The notes under the pieces were generated by a model. That model did no database searches, had not been told where the DNA came from, and saw nothing but the letters and a program-made list of their open reading frames with translations. The position numbers and the translations under genes are program-made. Positions 18,908 through 27,557 of a stretch of DNA of 64,000 nucleotides are shown in pieces. The DNA comes from Nostoc sp. LPT (GTDB taxonomy: Bacteria; Cyanobacteriota; Cyanobacteriia; Cyanobacteriales; Nostocaceae): contig NZ_JABXKF010000169.1 of assembly GCF_017115165.1 (NCBI RefSeq), positions 1 to 64,000 on the forward strand. The letters are read 5' to 3'. Every line of letters begins with the position of its first letter. The stretch's first letter is position 1.

Positions 18908-19801
18908 ATGTTTCCGAATTTTCTTCCTACGGCAGTTGGGCAACTGACAGAATCTACTTCGATCGCACTAGCTCGGAGTATTCAAACAACTGCGATCGCT
19001 ACTCCTTTAACTAATCAACCAGTTATCACCACTTATGTCAAGCAAGGGTGTGGTGGAACTCCGATTTTATTAATTCACGGCTTTGACAGTTCTGTATTAG
19101 AATTTCGGCGGCTTTTGCCACTACTTTCTGAAGATAATGAAACTTGGGCAGTGGATTTGTTGGGTTTTGGATTTACAGATAGACTTTCAGGAATTGCTTA
19201 TAGCCCAACTGCGATTAAAACCCATCTTTATTATTTCTGGAAAAGCCTAATTAACCAACCTGTAATTTTGGTGGGTGCTTCAATGGGGGGTGCGACAGCG
19301 ATTGATTTTACGCTGGCTTACCCAGAAACAGTCAAAAAGCTGGTGTTAATTGACAGTGCGGGGTTAGCAGGTGGTTCGCCATTGAGCAAATTCATGTTTC
19401 CCCCATTAGATTATTTAGCAACTCAGTTTTTGAGTAATCTGAAGGTACGCGATCGCGTTTCCCGCATTGGATATAAAAATCAAACTCTTGCCTCTATTGA
19501 TGCCTTATGTTGTGGAGCATTACACTTACAAATGCCGAGTTGGCATCAAGCTCTGATTTCTTTCACTAAAAGTGGTGGTTACAGTGCATTTAGACTTGAG
19601 ACAATATCACAAATTGTGCAACAAACATTAATTTTATGGGGCAATTCCGATAAAATTTTGGGTACTGAGGATGCCATGAAATTTAAAAGGGCAATTCCAC
19701 ACAGTACTCTCAACTGGATTCAAGATTGTGGTCATCTCCCACACTTGGAACAACCACAAATCACCGCGCGGCATATTTTAGACTTTCGAGTTGAAAGATA
19801 G
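18908..19801 (+). CDS. Alpha/beta hydrolase (Ser nucleophile)
   Basis: The 297-residue protein has LLIHGFDSSVLEFRRLLPLL (oxyanion loop), the nucleophile elbow GASMGGA, the acid region LWGNSDKILG and the final GHLPHLEQPQ with the catalytic His. This is a complete Ser-Asp-His hydrolase fold. The first 40 residues form an extension before the beta-sheet without a clear signal peptide. Substrate is unknown. It is divergent from ccmK3, about 270 bases away. Confidence 0.82.
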   Translation: MFPNFLPTAVGQLTESTSIALARSIQTTAIATPLTNQPVITTYVKQGCGGTPILLIHGFDSSVLEFRRLLPLLSEDNETWAVDLLGFGFTDRLSGIAYSPTAIKTHLYYFWKSLINQPVILVGASMGGATAIDFTLAYPETVKKLVLIDSAGLAGGSPLSKFMFPPLDYLATQFLSNLKVRDRVSRIGYKNQTLASIDALCCGALHLQMPSWHQALISFTKSGGYSAFRLETISQIVQQTLILWGNSDKILGTEDAMKFKRAIPHSTLNWIQDCGHLPHLEQPQITARHILDFRVER

Positions 19802-19957
19802 CCAACTCTCAATAATTTTTCTGTAACGCCGATCTGAAAAGTTTTTCATCTGTTACTAATGGCTTCTGTGATAGCTACTATTTTTCTCTTTAATCGTGTT
19901 ACTTTCACAGAATTTTAGGGAATGTAGCTAGAGCGATTGCAAACCTGTCTTGCATTA

Positions 19958-19995
19958 GGGTGGGCATTACAATGCCATTACAATGCCCACTCTAC
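19958..19995. repeat. Dispersed palindrome (GGGTGGGCATT/AATGCCCAC)
   Basis: GGGTGGGCATTACAATG is followed by an inverted ATTACAATGCCCAC. The same family appears at 23438-23463 (GGGTGGGGATT/AATGCCCACCC). It lies between two genes that converge, so it could act as a bidirectional terminator. Confidence 0.55.
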
Positions 19996-20008
19996 AAACT
20001 CCAAAGAT

Positions 20009-20398
20009 TTAGACTTGCACTTGGTAATTTAGGTTTAATTCATCTCCTGTTGTTCCCCGGATACCCCAGTTGTGTTTTGGAGTTTCTGTAATCGTGATTT
20101 CTATATCTATAGGTGCAATTGCAACTTGTTCAGATAAGCAAGAAAACAACAACCTAATTAGTTTCTTTTTCGTTTCAGTAGTGCGTCCCTCAAACATACT
20201 AATCTCAATGATGATGTATTTCTCTGAACGTCCGATAGGGTAGATGAAATCATCGGGTTCGAGAGGAAAAAACCTATGGACACGCTTGTCTTGAGGATAT
20301 ACTAGAGCTTCAACAACACAAGAATGAATTGCGTCAGAAATGGCACTGCGAGAATGACGGATAAATGAAGCAGTGCCATAGATTTTGATTTGTACCAT
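20009..20398 (-). CDS. Tautomerase-fold family protein
   Basis: The 129-residue protein begins MVQIKIYGTASFIRHSRSAI and contains YIIIEISMFEGRTTETKKKL and VAIAPIDIEITITETPKHNW, the beta-alpha-beta repeats of the tautomerase/MSAD superfamily. Most active members have Pro as residue 2 (Pro-1 of the mature enzyme); here it is Val, so standard catalysis by an N-terminal Pro is unlikely. It lies 28 bases downstream of the coiled-coil gene in the same direction and may be the third gene of that operon. Confidence 0.65.
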   Translation of the reverse strand: MVQIKIYGTASFIRHSRSAISDAIHSCVVEALVYPQDKRVHRFFPLEPDDFIYPIGRSEKYIIIEISMFEGRTTETKKKLIRLLFSCLSEQVAIAPIDIEITITETPKHNWGIRGTTGDELNLNYQVQV

Positions 20399-20426
20399 TA
20401 ACCTTTACCTGACTGATTAACTGACT

Positions 20427-21173
20427 CTAGTCAAGTAACCACATCTCATTAGAACTATCAGGATACTCATTTGGTTGATTTTGAGGTTGATTTTGAGCTA
20501 GTGGTTGCGATGACCGATGTGATTTTTTGTAGTTAAGTGGATTGTAGTGGTCTTTTACTGGTTTTATAGCACTAGTTTCTTTTACAACACTACCAGCATA
20601 GTCATCTGGTTGATTTTGAGCTAGTCTTTCTGATGAAAGATGTGATTTTTTGTAGTTATATGGATTGTACTGTTCTTTTACGGGTTTTATAGCATTAGTT
20701 TCTTTGACAGCTACAGCAAGTTTAGAATTATCTTCTGCTGTTTGTTTTAAAGCATTAATTTCTTCGATCAGCTTGGAATTCGCTTCTGCTAGTTGCAGTG
20801 CTGTTTTTTTGGTTTCGTCAAGTTCTTTTGTTAGCTGTTCTAGTAATGATTTTTGTTCTGATACAAATGTTTTTTGTTTAGATAATTTTGATTGCAAATC
20901 AGTAATTTCTTGTCCAAGAGATGCTTCTTTTTTGTGACTTGTTTCTAGATTACTCGTCAAGTCTTTGACAGTTGCTTCTAAATCAGCCTTAGTGGAACTT
21001 GTGCGCTTAGTAGAAGTTGGCTCAAGTGGTTGTCCTGACGATTCCTCATCAGATGCAGCCTGTTCTTCAACAATTTTTTCAGCTGTAACTTCGATCGCAG
21101 ATTCACCTTCTGGGGGTGTAAATTTTTGTGCCTCTTCTTGTAGTAAGTCAGAGAGACTTTGTTTCCTAGCCAT
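20427..21173 (-). CDS. mcdB: ParA-partner coiled-coil protein, probable carboxysome positioning protein McdB
   Basis: I place the start at MARKQSLSDLL (ATG 21171-21173, GGAG nine bases upstream); the frame extends 15 bases further into the ParA gene. The 248-residue protein has an acidic, disordered N-terminus, a long coiled coil (about 64-155), and a Gln/Asn-rich C-terminus ending MWLLD. McdB proteins are known as low-complexity, coiled-coil, Gln-rich partners of a ParA ATPase with an invariant tryptophan near the C-terminus; W245 fits. It follows the ParA-type gene directly and lies 2 kb from ccmK3-ccmK4. Two copies of a segment (KPVKEQYNPYNYKKSH and KPVKDHYNPLNYKKSH) are 41 residues apart. 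The assignment is an inference. Confidence 0.6.
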   Translation of the reverse strand: MARKQSLSDLLQEEAQKFTPPEGESAIEVTAEKIVEEQAASDEESSGQPLEPTSTKRTSSTKADLEATVKDLTSNLETSHKKEASLGQEITDLQSKLSKQKTFVSEQKSLLEQLTKELDETKKTALQLAEANSKLIEEINALKQTAEDNSKLAVAVKETNAIKPVKEQYNPYNYKKSHLSSERLAQNQPDDYAGSVVKETSAIKPVKDHYNPLNYKKSHRSSQPLAQNQPQNQPNEYPDSSNEMWLLD

Positions 21174-21175
21174 TA

Positions 21176-21808
21176 TTATTTTCTCCAATCACGCTGTAAT
21201 TCATCAGCTGCACGGCGGTAGTCTAATTCCGCCTCCCGTGCATTTCCTCCTCGCCATTGAGTAATCGCTACACCTTCGAGTGCTGCTCGCTCATGAGCTT
21301 TATAGGCACGGATGAAGGTATTACAAGTAGGAATACCTAAGCGAGTCAGAGTGTTTTTTGCTTCTTGTGCTTCCCCCAGACTGCGCGTATCGACTTTGGT
21401 GAGCAATACCCGATGGGGGGTTCCCACAGGGATGACGGCTTCCTTGACTGTTTCCACGAGGATTGCTAAATCCATTGCGGCTGGGGGTGTAGGCAAAACT
21501 AGATAATCTGCGATCGCAACTACCGCCACTAATGCTTCAGAGCGTAGCGCGGGAGGTGTATCTACCACTACTAAATCGTAACCTGTTATCTTTGCTAAAT
21601 CACCTAAAAGTGCGGGATCGGTTTCTTGAGATAAATCAAATCCCATTCCCTGCTGACTACGCCCAAACCACCAACTGGCAGAACCTTGAATATCTGCATC
21701 AATCAGCAGCACCTTTTTTTTCTTCGCAAAGTTTGCAGCCAGATTGACTGCGGTAGTCGTTTTACCGACTCCTCCTTTACCGTTGAGAATAGCGATGATT
21801 TTTGGCAC
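21176..21808 (-). CDS. mcdA: ParA-type ATPase, probable carboxysome positioning protein McdA
   Basis: The long open frame extends to 22039, but its first 77 residues are translated repeat DNA. A GTG at 21806-21808 starts the fold itself ([19 protein letters not shown]) and gives 210 residues, normal for a small ParA. The deviant Walker A motif KGGVGKTT (11-18) has the signature lysine. [11 protein letters not shown] follows at 37-47, then [14 protein letters not shown] (Walker A' and B). In carboxysome positioning McdA coats the nucleoid and McdB stimulates its ATPase. The WW after the D-x-QG motif and the partner gene fit a type 2 McdA. A generic ParA role remains possible. Confidence 0.62.
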   Translation of the reverse strand: MPKIIAILNGKGGVGKTTTAVNLAANFAKKKKVLLIDADIQGSASWWFGRSQQGMGFDLSQETDPALLGDLAKITGYDLVVVDTPPALRSEALVAVVAIADYLVLPTPPAAMDLAILVETVKEAVIPVGTPHRVLLTKVDTRSLGEAQEAKNTLTRLGIPTCNTFIRAYKAHERAALEGVAITQWRGGNAREAELDYRRAADELQRDWRK

Positions 21809-21835
21809 TGCTTGCTTCCGATGCTGCCTTTTGAG

Positions 21836-21960
21836 TGCTGAGAATGAAGTGCTGAGTGCTGAGTTAGGAGTACAGACGCAATTAATCGCGTCTGTACAAG
21901 AGTTATTATTATCCTCTTTGTCTTCTTTTTCAGTCCCCAGTTTCCAGTCTCTAGTCCCCA
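21836..21960. repeat. Short repeats upstream of the ParA gene
   Basis: AGTGCTG heptamers lie at about 21836-21864. A palindromic CAGACGC/GCGTCTG block lies at about 21873-21897, and degenerate CCCCAGT-like repeats at about 21935-21960. They separate the ParA and P450 genes, which diverge, and probably contain their promoters. Confidence 0.7.
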
Positions 21961-22047
21961 ATGATGAATATACCGCTTTCTGTAACCCTAAGTAACATGA
22001 AAAGTCGTAACAATAAAATTCAGAAGCCATCAACTCCACAAAATTCT

Positions 22048-23430
22048 ATGACAACAACTTACAATTTGCCTGATGGACCCCAAATGCCGCGCTGGCTAAG
22101 GATGATCAAGTTTGTTAGTCAGCCACTGAAATATGTGGATGATTTTGCCCAAATCTACGGTGACACTTTCACTATCAGGAGTAATCGCTCTGATAACCAT
22201 CTTGTGTATTTTAGTCAACCCCAAGCACTTGAGCAGATTTTTACTGCTGATTCTAGGCATTTTGAGGTCGGCAGGGGGAACATAGGACTAAAATTTTTAC
22301 TTGGCGATCGCTCCTTTATGTTATCAGATGGCGATCGCCACCAGCGCCAACGGCAATTATTAGCTCCTCCCTTTCATGGCGAAAGAATGCGGGCTTACGG
22401 CGAGGAAATTCGGGAAATAACCCAACAGGTAAGTAATGAATGGCAAATTGGTAAGCCTTTTAATATCCGTAAGTCGATGCAAGAAATCACCTTACGTGTT
22501 ATTCTCCGGGTTGTATTTGGTTTGAATGAAGGACAGCTGTTTGAGGAATTGAGGCGATCGCTAAGTGATTTACTAGATTTCATCAGTTCGCCTGTAATGT
22601 CCAGCGCCTTCTTCTTCCAATTCATCCAAAAAGATTTTGGTGCATGGAGTCCTTGGGGTTGGATTCTGCAACAACGGCAAAAAATCGATCAACTTATTTA
22701 TGCTTTGCTTCGAGAACGTCGGGCTGAACTCGGTCAAAATCGCCAAGATATCCTGAGTTTGATGATGGCAGCTCGTTATGAAGATGGTCAAGGGCTGTCA
22801 GATGAAGAATTACACGACGAGTTAATGACGCTGCTAGTTGCGGGACATGAAACTACCGCTTCGGCATTAACATGGGCTTTTTACTGGATTGATAGTTTAC
22901 CAGAGGTGCGTGAGAAGTTGCAAAAGGAACTCAACACCATTGGAGTTAACCCCGATTTGAGTAGTGTGGCTAAATTGCCCTATTTGACAGCAGTTTGCCA
23001 AGAAACATTGCAAATTTACCCAATTGCCATGACTGCTTTTGTGCGGATTGTGAAGAACCCAATTACAATTATGGGCTACGAACTGCCAGAGGGAACGGCA
23101 ATAGTCCCCAGTATTTATTTAGCGCATCATCGGGAAGAAGTTTAACCACAATCCAAGCAGTTCAAACCAGAACGCTTTTTAGGAAGACAATATTCACCTT
23201 ATGAATATTTACCCTTTGGTGGCGGTAATCGTCGGTGTATTGGAATGGCATTTGCCCAGTATGAAATGAAAATTGTCTTGGCAACTGTTTTGTCAGAACT
23301 TCAAGTTTCGTTAATGAATAAACGTCCCGTGCGTCCTGTGCGCCGTGGGTTAACTTTAGCTACACCAGCCGGAATGCGGATGGTTGCAACACCTCAAGTA
23401 AAGCGTGCAAATACACCAGCGTTAGTTTAA
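22048..23430 (+). pseudogene. Cytochrome P450 (CYP110-like) with in-frame stop
   Basis: The reading frame encodes a full-length P450 of about 460 residues: YGDTFTIRS, the I-helix AGHETT, and the heme loop FGGGNRRCIG with Cys at residue 397. Residue 366 is a TAA codon (23143-23145). Reading through it, the frame continues unbroken for 95 codons including the heme loop and C-terminus. A Tyr codon is likely ancestral (REEV-Y-PQSKQFKPERF). The ExxR motif of the K-helix reads ETLQ (E319, Q322): its invariant Arg is Gln. Two independent lesions suggest decay rather than a sequencing error. I chose the ATG at 22048 because upstream codons are repeat-derived. Confidence 0.82.
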
Positions 23431-23437
23431 GCAACGA

Positions 23438-23463
23438 GGGTGGGGATTAAAATGCCCACCCTA
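23438..23463. terminator. Palindrome after the P450 gene
   Basis: AGGGTGGGGATT and AATGCCCACCCT form a strong imperfect stem directly after the P450 stop. The family also occurs at about 19.96 kb. A T-run is lacking. Confidence 0.45.
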
Positions 23464-23479
23464 CTATGGGGTAATAACT

Positions 23480-23836
23480 ATGATAAAACACGAATTACAA
23501 AATCATCAAGTTTGGCGAGATTTAACTGAAATATTAGAAACTTTAGATGCTAATAATCTTGTTAAAAAACATCTAATACTATCTGATTATAAAATATGCG
23601 GCTACTGGGATGAACAAGATAAATATTATGAAACAATTACTTTGCCTCGTATTTTAGAAGCGGAATTAGTTAGTAGCTCTATTGGCGTTACCTACAAAGA
23701 ACGTTTTTTACAACTAAAGTTTATCCTTATAGCTTCTGCTGTTGATGGCACTCAAAAGCTAGGCGATTTTGTTCTTATTTACAATGAGAATTTAGAGTTT
23801 ATTGATGAAAATTGGCTTTTAGATATCGATTATTAA
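23480..23836 (+). CDS. Hypothetical protein, 118 residues
   Basis: The ATG at 23480 opens a frame with normal composition: HELQNHQVWRDLTEILETLD, then a core with KICGYWDEQDKYYETITLPR, and a hydrophobic strand KFILIASAVDG, ending ENWLLDIDY. It is acidic and soluble, without signal peptide or recognisable motif. It lies 17 bases after a palindrome and has no close partner. I do not recognise the family. Confidence 0.55.
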   Translation: MIKHELQNHQVWRDLTEILETLDANNLVKKHLILSDYKICGYWDEQDKYYETITLPRILEAELVSSSIGVTYKERFLQLKFILIASAVDGTQKLGDFVLIYNENLEFIDENWLLDIDY

Positions 23837-24140
23837 ATGCTTGAGATACAATTCTGAAGTCTTAAGTGGACAAGTTAAACATATCGCTCGCCTCACAGAG
23901 TTTTTTTACATTTAACCTGCTGCTTTTTCTGAGTCAGTGCGATTAGGGAAAATTTACATATACTCATTGCGTGCATACTTGATAGTATTGACTGCACTTT
24001 ATACGCCTTAAGTGAATTAAAAATTCTCAAGCAATATTAAAGGTTTCAGCTTAACTTGAATTGTAAACTCTAGGCTTATGAACGAGACTACGTTATTTCA
24101 GCCTTCAACTCACATAAGCTGTTTTATTTTAAATTCCATT
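23837..24140. other. AT-rich intergenic region between convergent genes
   Basis: No gene, repeat or clear terminator is seen in this 304-base spacer. A short frame running into it from 24078 is antisense to the next gene. Confidence 0.5.
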
Positions 24141-24932
24141 TTAAAAAGGTTCTTTTCTTTGGATTATAGCTTCTATTACTTCCTTCTTTACAGAAATCAT
24201 TCTACTAATAAAAGCATCATATTCTTCTTTTGGATAATATGGATTTTTCTGTGTAAAATATCTATTTCCCAAAAAGTCCAAAGCAAAAGCCGAATCAGGT
24301 TTGTTTTTTTGTATCATTGAATATAGTTCTTTCAATTGAGCAAGGTGTTCAGCTAGAGACATTTCTGTAGTAGAGGAATATGTCGTTTCTACTCTACGAT
24401 TGAAAATATCTTGCAAATGTTCATATTCAGCAGCGATAGTACTAGTGTTGTGTCTAATAAATATGTGATAACGCTTAATTTTATCACTATCTTTCTTAGG
24501 CAAAAAGGGAATATATCGTGGATTATATTCTATAATCACAACCCGAAATAGTTTACCTTTTAGTTTTGGATATTCTGATTCTTCGTATAAAAAATCTATA
24601 ACATCAAAAATTAGCTGAGACGGAAGATATTTTTCAACTTTATTTTTAAACTCAGTTTTATCATTTAAGTCGGACAATCCCTTAGAGTTAAAGCTATTAT
24701 CTTCTTTTTTCTCCTCAACACCAAAAATAATTGCACCACCGGATTTATTAGCCATACCAAGAATATTCTTGGCTATTTCATCATCTGGAACAAGTTCACT
24801 TTTAAAGTCTAGCTCATCATATTCTCCTGTAGTGTTGCGGAGTAATTCACGCAACGTTTCTCGACTTGGAGATTCAAAAAACTGAGCAAAATCTTCTTTC
24901 CAGCTTTTAGTTTGCTTAGTGTTTGAGGACAT
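24141..24932 (-). CDS. AlbA_2 (Schlafen-type) putative DNA-binding protein
   Basis: The 263-residue protein has the AlbA_2 core: ELDFKSEL followed by the helix EIAKNILGMANKSGGAIIFG, then LFRVVIIEYNPRYIPFLP and RYHIFIRHNTSTIAAEYEHL. These are the nucleic-acid or nucleotide-binding signatures of Schlafen AAA_4/AlbA_2 proteins. The C-terminal 80 residues are a helical extension of unknown function. Base composition is more AT-rich than its neighbours, which hints at transfer. It stands alone; defence, toxin or regulator roles are all possible. Confidence 0.72.
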   Translation of the reverse strand: MSSNTKQTKSWKEDFAQFFESPSRETLRELLRNTTGEYDELDFKSELVPDDEIAKNILGMANKSGGAIIFGVEEKKEDNSFNSKGLSDLNDKTEFKNKVEKYLPSQLIFDVIDFLYEESEYPKLKGKLFRVVIIEYNPRYIPFLPKKDSDKIKRYHIFIRHNTSTIAAEYEHLQDIFNRRVETTYSSTTEMSLAEHLAQLKELYSMIQKNKPDSAFALDFLGNRYFTQKNPYYPKEEYDAFISRMISVKKEVIEAIIQRKEPF

Positions 24933-24991
24933 ATAAAAATCGACCTTTATGGTATAAAAGTTTAATTAGGAAAATACTATTTATCATGTTA

Positions 24992-25420
24992 TTAGCTTAA
25001 AAAATGACCGCTCATCCGTTGTTCCAGCACATCCAATAATCCATCCACATCTTTCCCAGCTTGCTCAAAACAAATTGGCGGTGCTGGTTCCGGTGCAAAC
25101 TGAATTAACTTAATTTCCCCTTTCCCAATCCCAATCATCACAACTTCCACATCCGGCTTGTGATTCTCAACAATTCCCAAAATTTCCTGAAGCCGATTAT
25201 CAACCTTAATATTTAAATTCTCTATCTGCTCTTTCGGACAATAAACAAAATGCGGCGTTGGTTGCAAATCAATACCAACAGTACCCTGACTGTCACCATT
25301 TGCTAACCACAATCCCCAAAACAGCGCCGCCAATTCTTGCTGATTTGCTTTGACAAACTTATCCAACTGGCGACGCCACTTAGTATCACCTGATTCTGGT
25401 TGACTATTACCAAAAAACAT
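24992..25420 (-). CDS. Conserved cyanobacterial protein, candidate carboxysome assembly chaperone CcmS
   Basis: The 142-residue protein begins MFFGNSQPESGDTKWRRQLD and includes FVKANQQELAALFWGLWLAN, VMIGIGKGEIKLIQFAPEP and DVDGLLDVLEQRM. I associate this pattern with CcmS, a chaperone that binds the C-terminal tail of the major shell protein CcmK1 during beta-carboxysome assembly. This rests on memory of the family, so the call is tentative. It is cytosolic, with no signal peptide. The ATG follows directly after an ATTCGTA heptamer tract. It lies about 7 kb from ccmK3-ccmK4. Confidence 0.5.
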   Translation of the reverse strand: MFFGNSQPESGDTKWRRQLDKFVKANQQELAALFWGLWLANGDSQGTVGIDLQPTPHFVYCPKEQIENLNIKVDNRLQEILGIVENHKPDVEVVMIGIGKGEIKLIQFAPEPAPPICFEQAGKDVDGLLDVLEQRMSGHFLS

Positions 25421-25422
25421 AA

Positions 25423-25448
25423 ATAATTCGTAATTCGTAATTCGTAAT
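25423..25448. repeat. STRR, unit ATTCGTA
   Basis: About three copies of ATTCGTA immediately precede (on the minus strand) the candidate CcmS gene. Confidence 0.8.
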
Positions 25449-25472
25449 GAAGACAGAAAGAAGGGGCGAAAG

Positions 25473-27323
25473 TTATCTTAAGCCTGACTGTACACGCCAG
25501 AGGCCGGAATAAATACCGTCTTTCTCTAGCAATTGCTCATGGGTTCCCGACTCTACTAATTTCCCATGTTCCATGACATAAATGCAATCGGCATTGCGGA
25601 TAGTGGAAAGACGATGAGCGATCGCAATTGTAGTTCTATCTACTGTAATCCGTTCTAGCGATCGCTGGATTGCTGCTTCTGTCTCATTATCCACCGCCGA
25701 GGTAGCCTCATCTAAAATCAGAATCGGGGGATTTTTGAGAACTGCGCGTGCGATCGCAATCCGTTGTCTTTGTCCACCAGATAACTTTTGTCCTCTTTCC
25801 CCGACAATTGTCTCATAACCTTCGGGCAAGTTAATAATAAATTCGTGCGCTTCCGCCACCTTCGCCGCCGTGATGATTTCTTGCTCTGTAGTTTCAAAGC
25901 TGCCATAAGCAATATTCTCAGCTACAGTGCCATGAAATAGAAACACATCTTGACTCACCAAACCAATACAACGGCGTAAATCTTGCAAATTCAAACTTTG
26001 CAAATCAATGCCATCGAGAGTAATGCTTCCCGTTTGCACCTCATACAACCGCAACAAAAGTTTGACTAAAGTGCTTTTACCAGAACCAGTAGAACCGACA
26101 ATTGCAATGGTTTTCCCCGCCTGAATATCCAAAGACAGATTTTTAATTACTGGAAATCTATCTTTATAGGCAAAATAAACATTTTTAAATTGCACTTCCC
26201 CGCGCACTTCATTCACAGGTAAAGATACATCACCTGTATGAATAGCGATAGGAGCATCCAATAAATTCATAACTCGATTAGTAGAAGCCATTGCCCTTTG
26301 ATATTGGTCAAATGTTTCGCCTAATCTAGTTAAAGGCCACAGCAAACGCTGAATTAAAAACACTAATACGCTGTAAGTACCTACAGACATTTCTCCAGAA
26401 ACTGCTGCCATCCCGCCATACAACAGTAATGCCGTAAAACCCACTAAAATCAGCATCCGAATTAACGGCACAAAAGCAGCAGAAAGAGTAATTGCCTTCC
26501 TATTACTACGACGATAAGCGTCACTATCTAATTCCAAACGATAGGCTTCATAAGTTTCAGCCGTAAAGCTTTTAATAGTAGTAATTCCGCTGATATTGTT
26601 TGACAACCGCGAATTGAGAAAACCCACCTTTTCGCGGACATCAGCGTAGCGAGGTGCAAGTAGTCGTTGGTAAGCAAAAGAACCCCAGAGGATAAATGGC
26701 ATTGGTGACAAAGCCATCCACGCTACACTAGGAGCCAAAATAAAGAAAGCAGCGCCAATAATTAGAACAGTTGCAGAAACTTGGATGATATCATTCGCTC
26801 CCCCATCCAAAAACCGCTCTAATTGGTTAATATCATCACTGAGGATAGACATTAAACCGCCAGTGCTGCGTTCTTCAAAATAAGCCAATTCCAACTCTTG
26901 CAAATGTTTGTATGCATCCAAACGCAAGTCATGCTGAATATTCTGAGCCAAATTCCGCCAAAGTCGAGCGTAGGCGTACTCAAAAACCGATTCTAGTATC
27001 CAAATGATCACAGTCAGGAAGGAAATAATCAAAAATTGTCCAAAGACATCGCGTACCCCCAACTGTGCAATTATGGAATCCTGTTGCTTAACTACCACAT
27101 CCACCGCCACGCCAATTAAGCCGGGTGGTGCCAAATCGAAAAATTTATTGAGGATAGAATAAGTAGTCGCCAGCCAAATTTGTTTACGATACTGATGTCC
27201 ATACTCAAGCAAACGCTGGAGAGGATGCGCTGAATGTTTACGTCTTCTTGATGCCCGATGAGATTTTAATGCAGTAGCCACGGCTTTTTGCGGTTTCGTG
27301 TGACTGATATTACCACGGAACAA
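25473..27323 (-). CDS. ABC exporter, fused permease and ATPase (MsbA/multidrug type)
   Basis: The 616-residue half-transporter has a six-helix transmembrane domain (about residues 50-340). The nucleotide-binding domain has Walker [11 protein letters not shown], signature LSGGQRQR, Walker [13 protein letters not shown] and switch His in [13 protein letters not shown]. It should homodimerise in the inner membrane and export a lipid, peptide or drug. No gene for a partner or peptide lies nearby. The open frame starts at a TTG (27321-27323) with a basic leader; an internal GTG near codon 14 could be the true start. Confidence 0.88.
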   Translation of the reverse strand: MFRGNISHTKPQKAVATALKSHRASRRRKHSAHPLQRLLEYGHQYRKQIWLATTYSILNKFFDLAPPGLIGVAVDVVVKQQDSIIAQLGVRDVFGQFLIISFLTVIIWILESVFEYAYARLWRNLAQNIQHDLRLDAYKHLQELELAYFEERSTGGLMSILSDDINQLERFLDGGANDIIQVSATVLIIGAAFFILAPSVAWMALSPMPFILWGSFAYQRLLAPRYADVREKVGFLNSRLSNNISGITTIKSFTAETYEAYRLELDSDAYRRSNRKAITLSAAFVPLIRMLILVGFTALLLYGGMAAVSGEMSVGTYSVLVFLIQRLLWPLTRLGETFDQYQRAMASTNRVMNLLDAPIAIHTGDVSLPVNEVRGEVQFKNVYFAYKDRFPVIKNLSLDIQAGKTIAIVGSTGSGKSTLVKLLLRLYEVQTGSITLDGIDLQSLNLQDLRRCIGLVSQDVFLFHGTVAENIAYGSFETTEQEIITAAKVAEAHEFIINLPEGYETIVGERGQKLSGGQRQRIAIARAVLKNPPILILDEATSAVDNETEAAIQRSLERITVDRTTIAIAHRLSTIRNADCIYVMEHGKLVESGTHEQLLEKDGIYSGLWRVQSGLR

Positions 27324-27557
27324 AGTCTTGAGTCCTAAGTCCTGAGTCTGAAGATTGATTTAGACAGAACTAATGAGAACTGTATTCGATGTACCAAATT
27401 CAAAGGCGAATAGCCAATCAGAAACGAGAACATCTTGCTAGAAGAAAGCCTTAAATAATACTCAAAGAAGAAACAAAAGGAAAAAGGTGAGAAAAAACCT
27501 ATCTCCTCAGAATCGATATGATAGAAAAGTAAACAAAATTTAAAAAATATTTATCGA

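Noticed and set aside
21809-22039. N-terminal extension of the ParA-type protein
   Set aside because: It is translated from heptamer repeats; the fold begins at the GTG at 21808.
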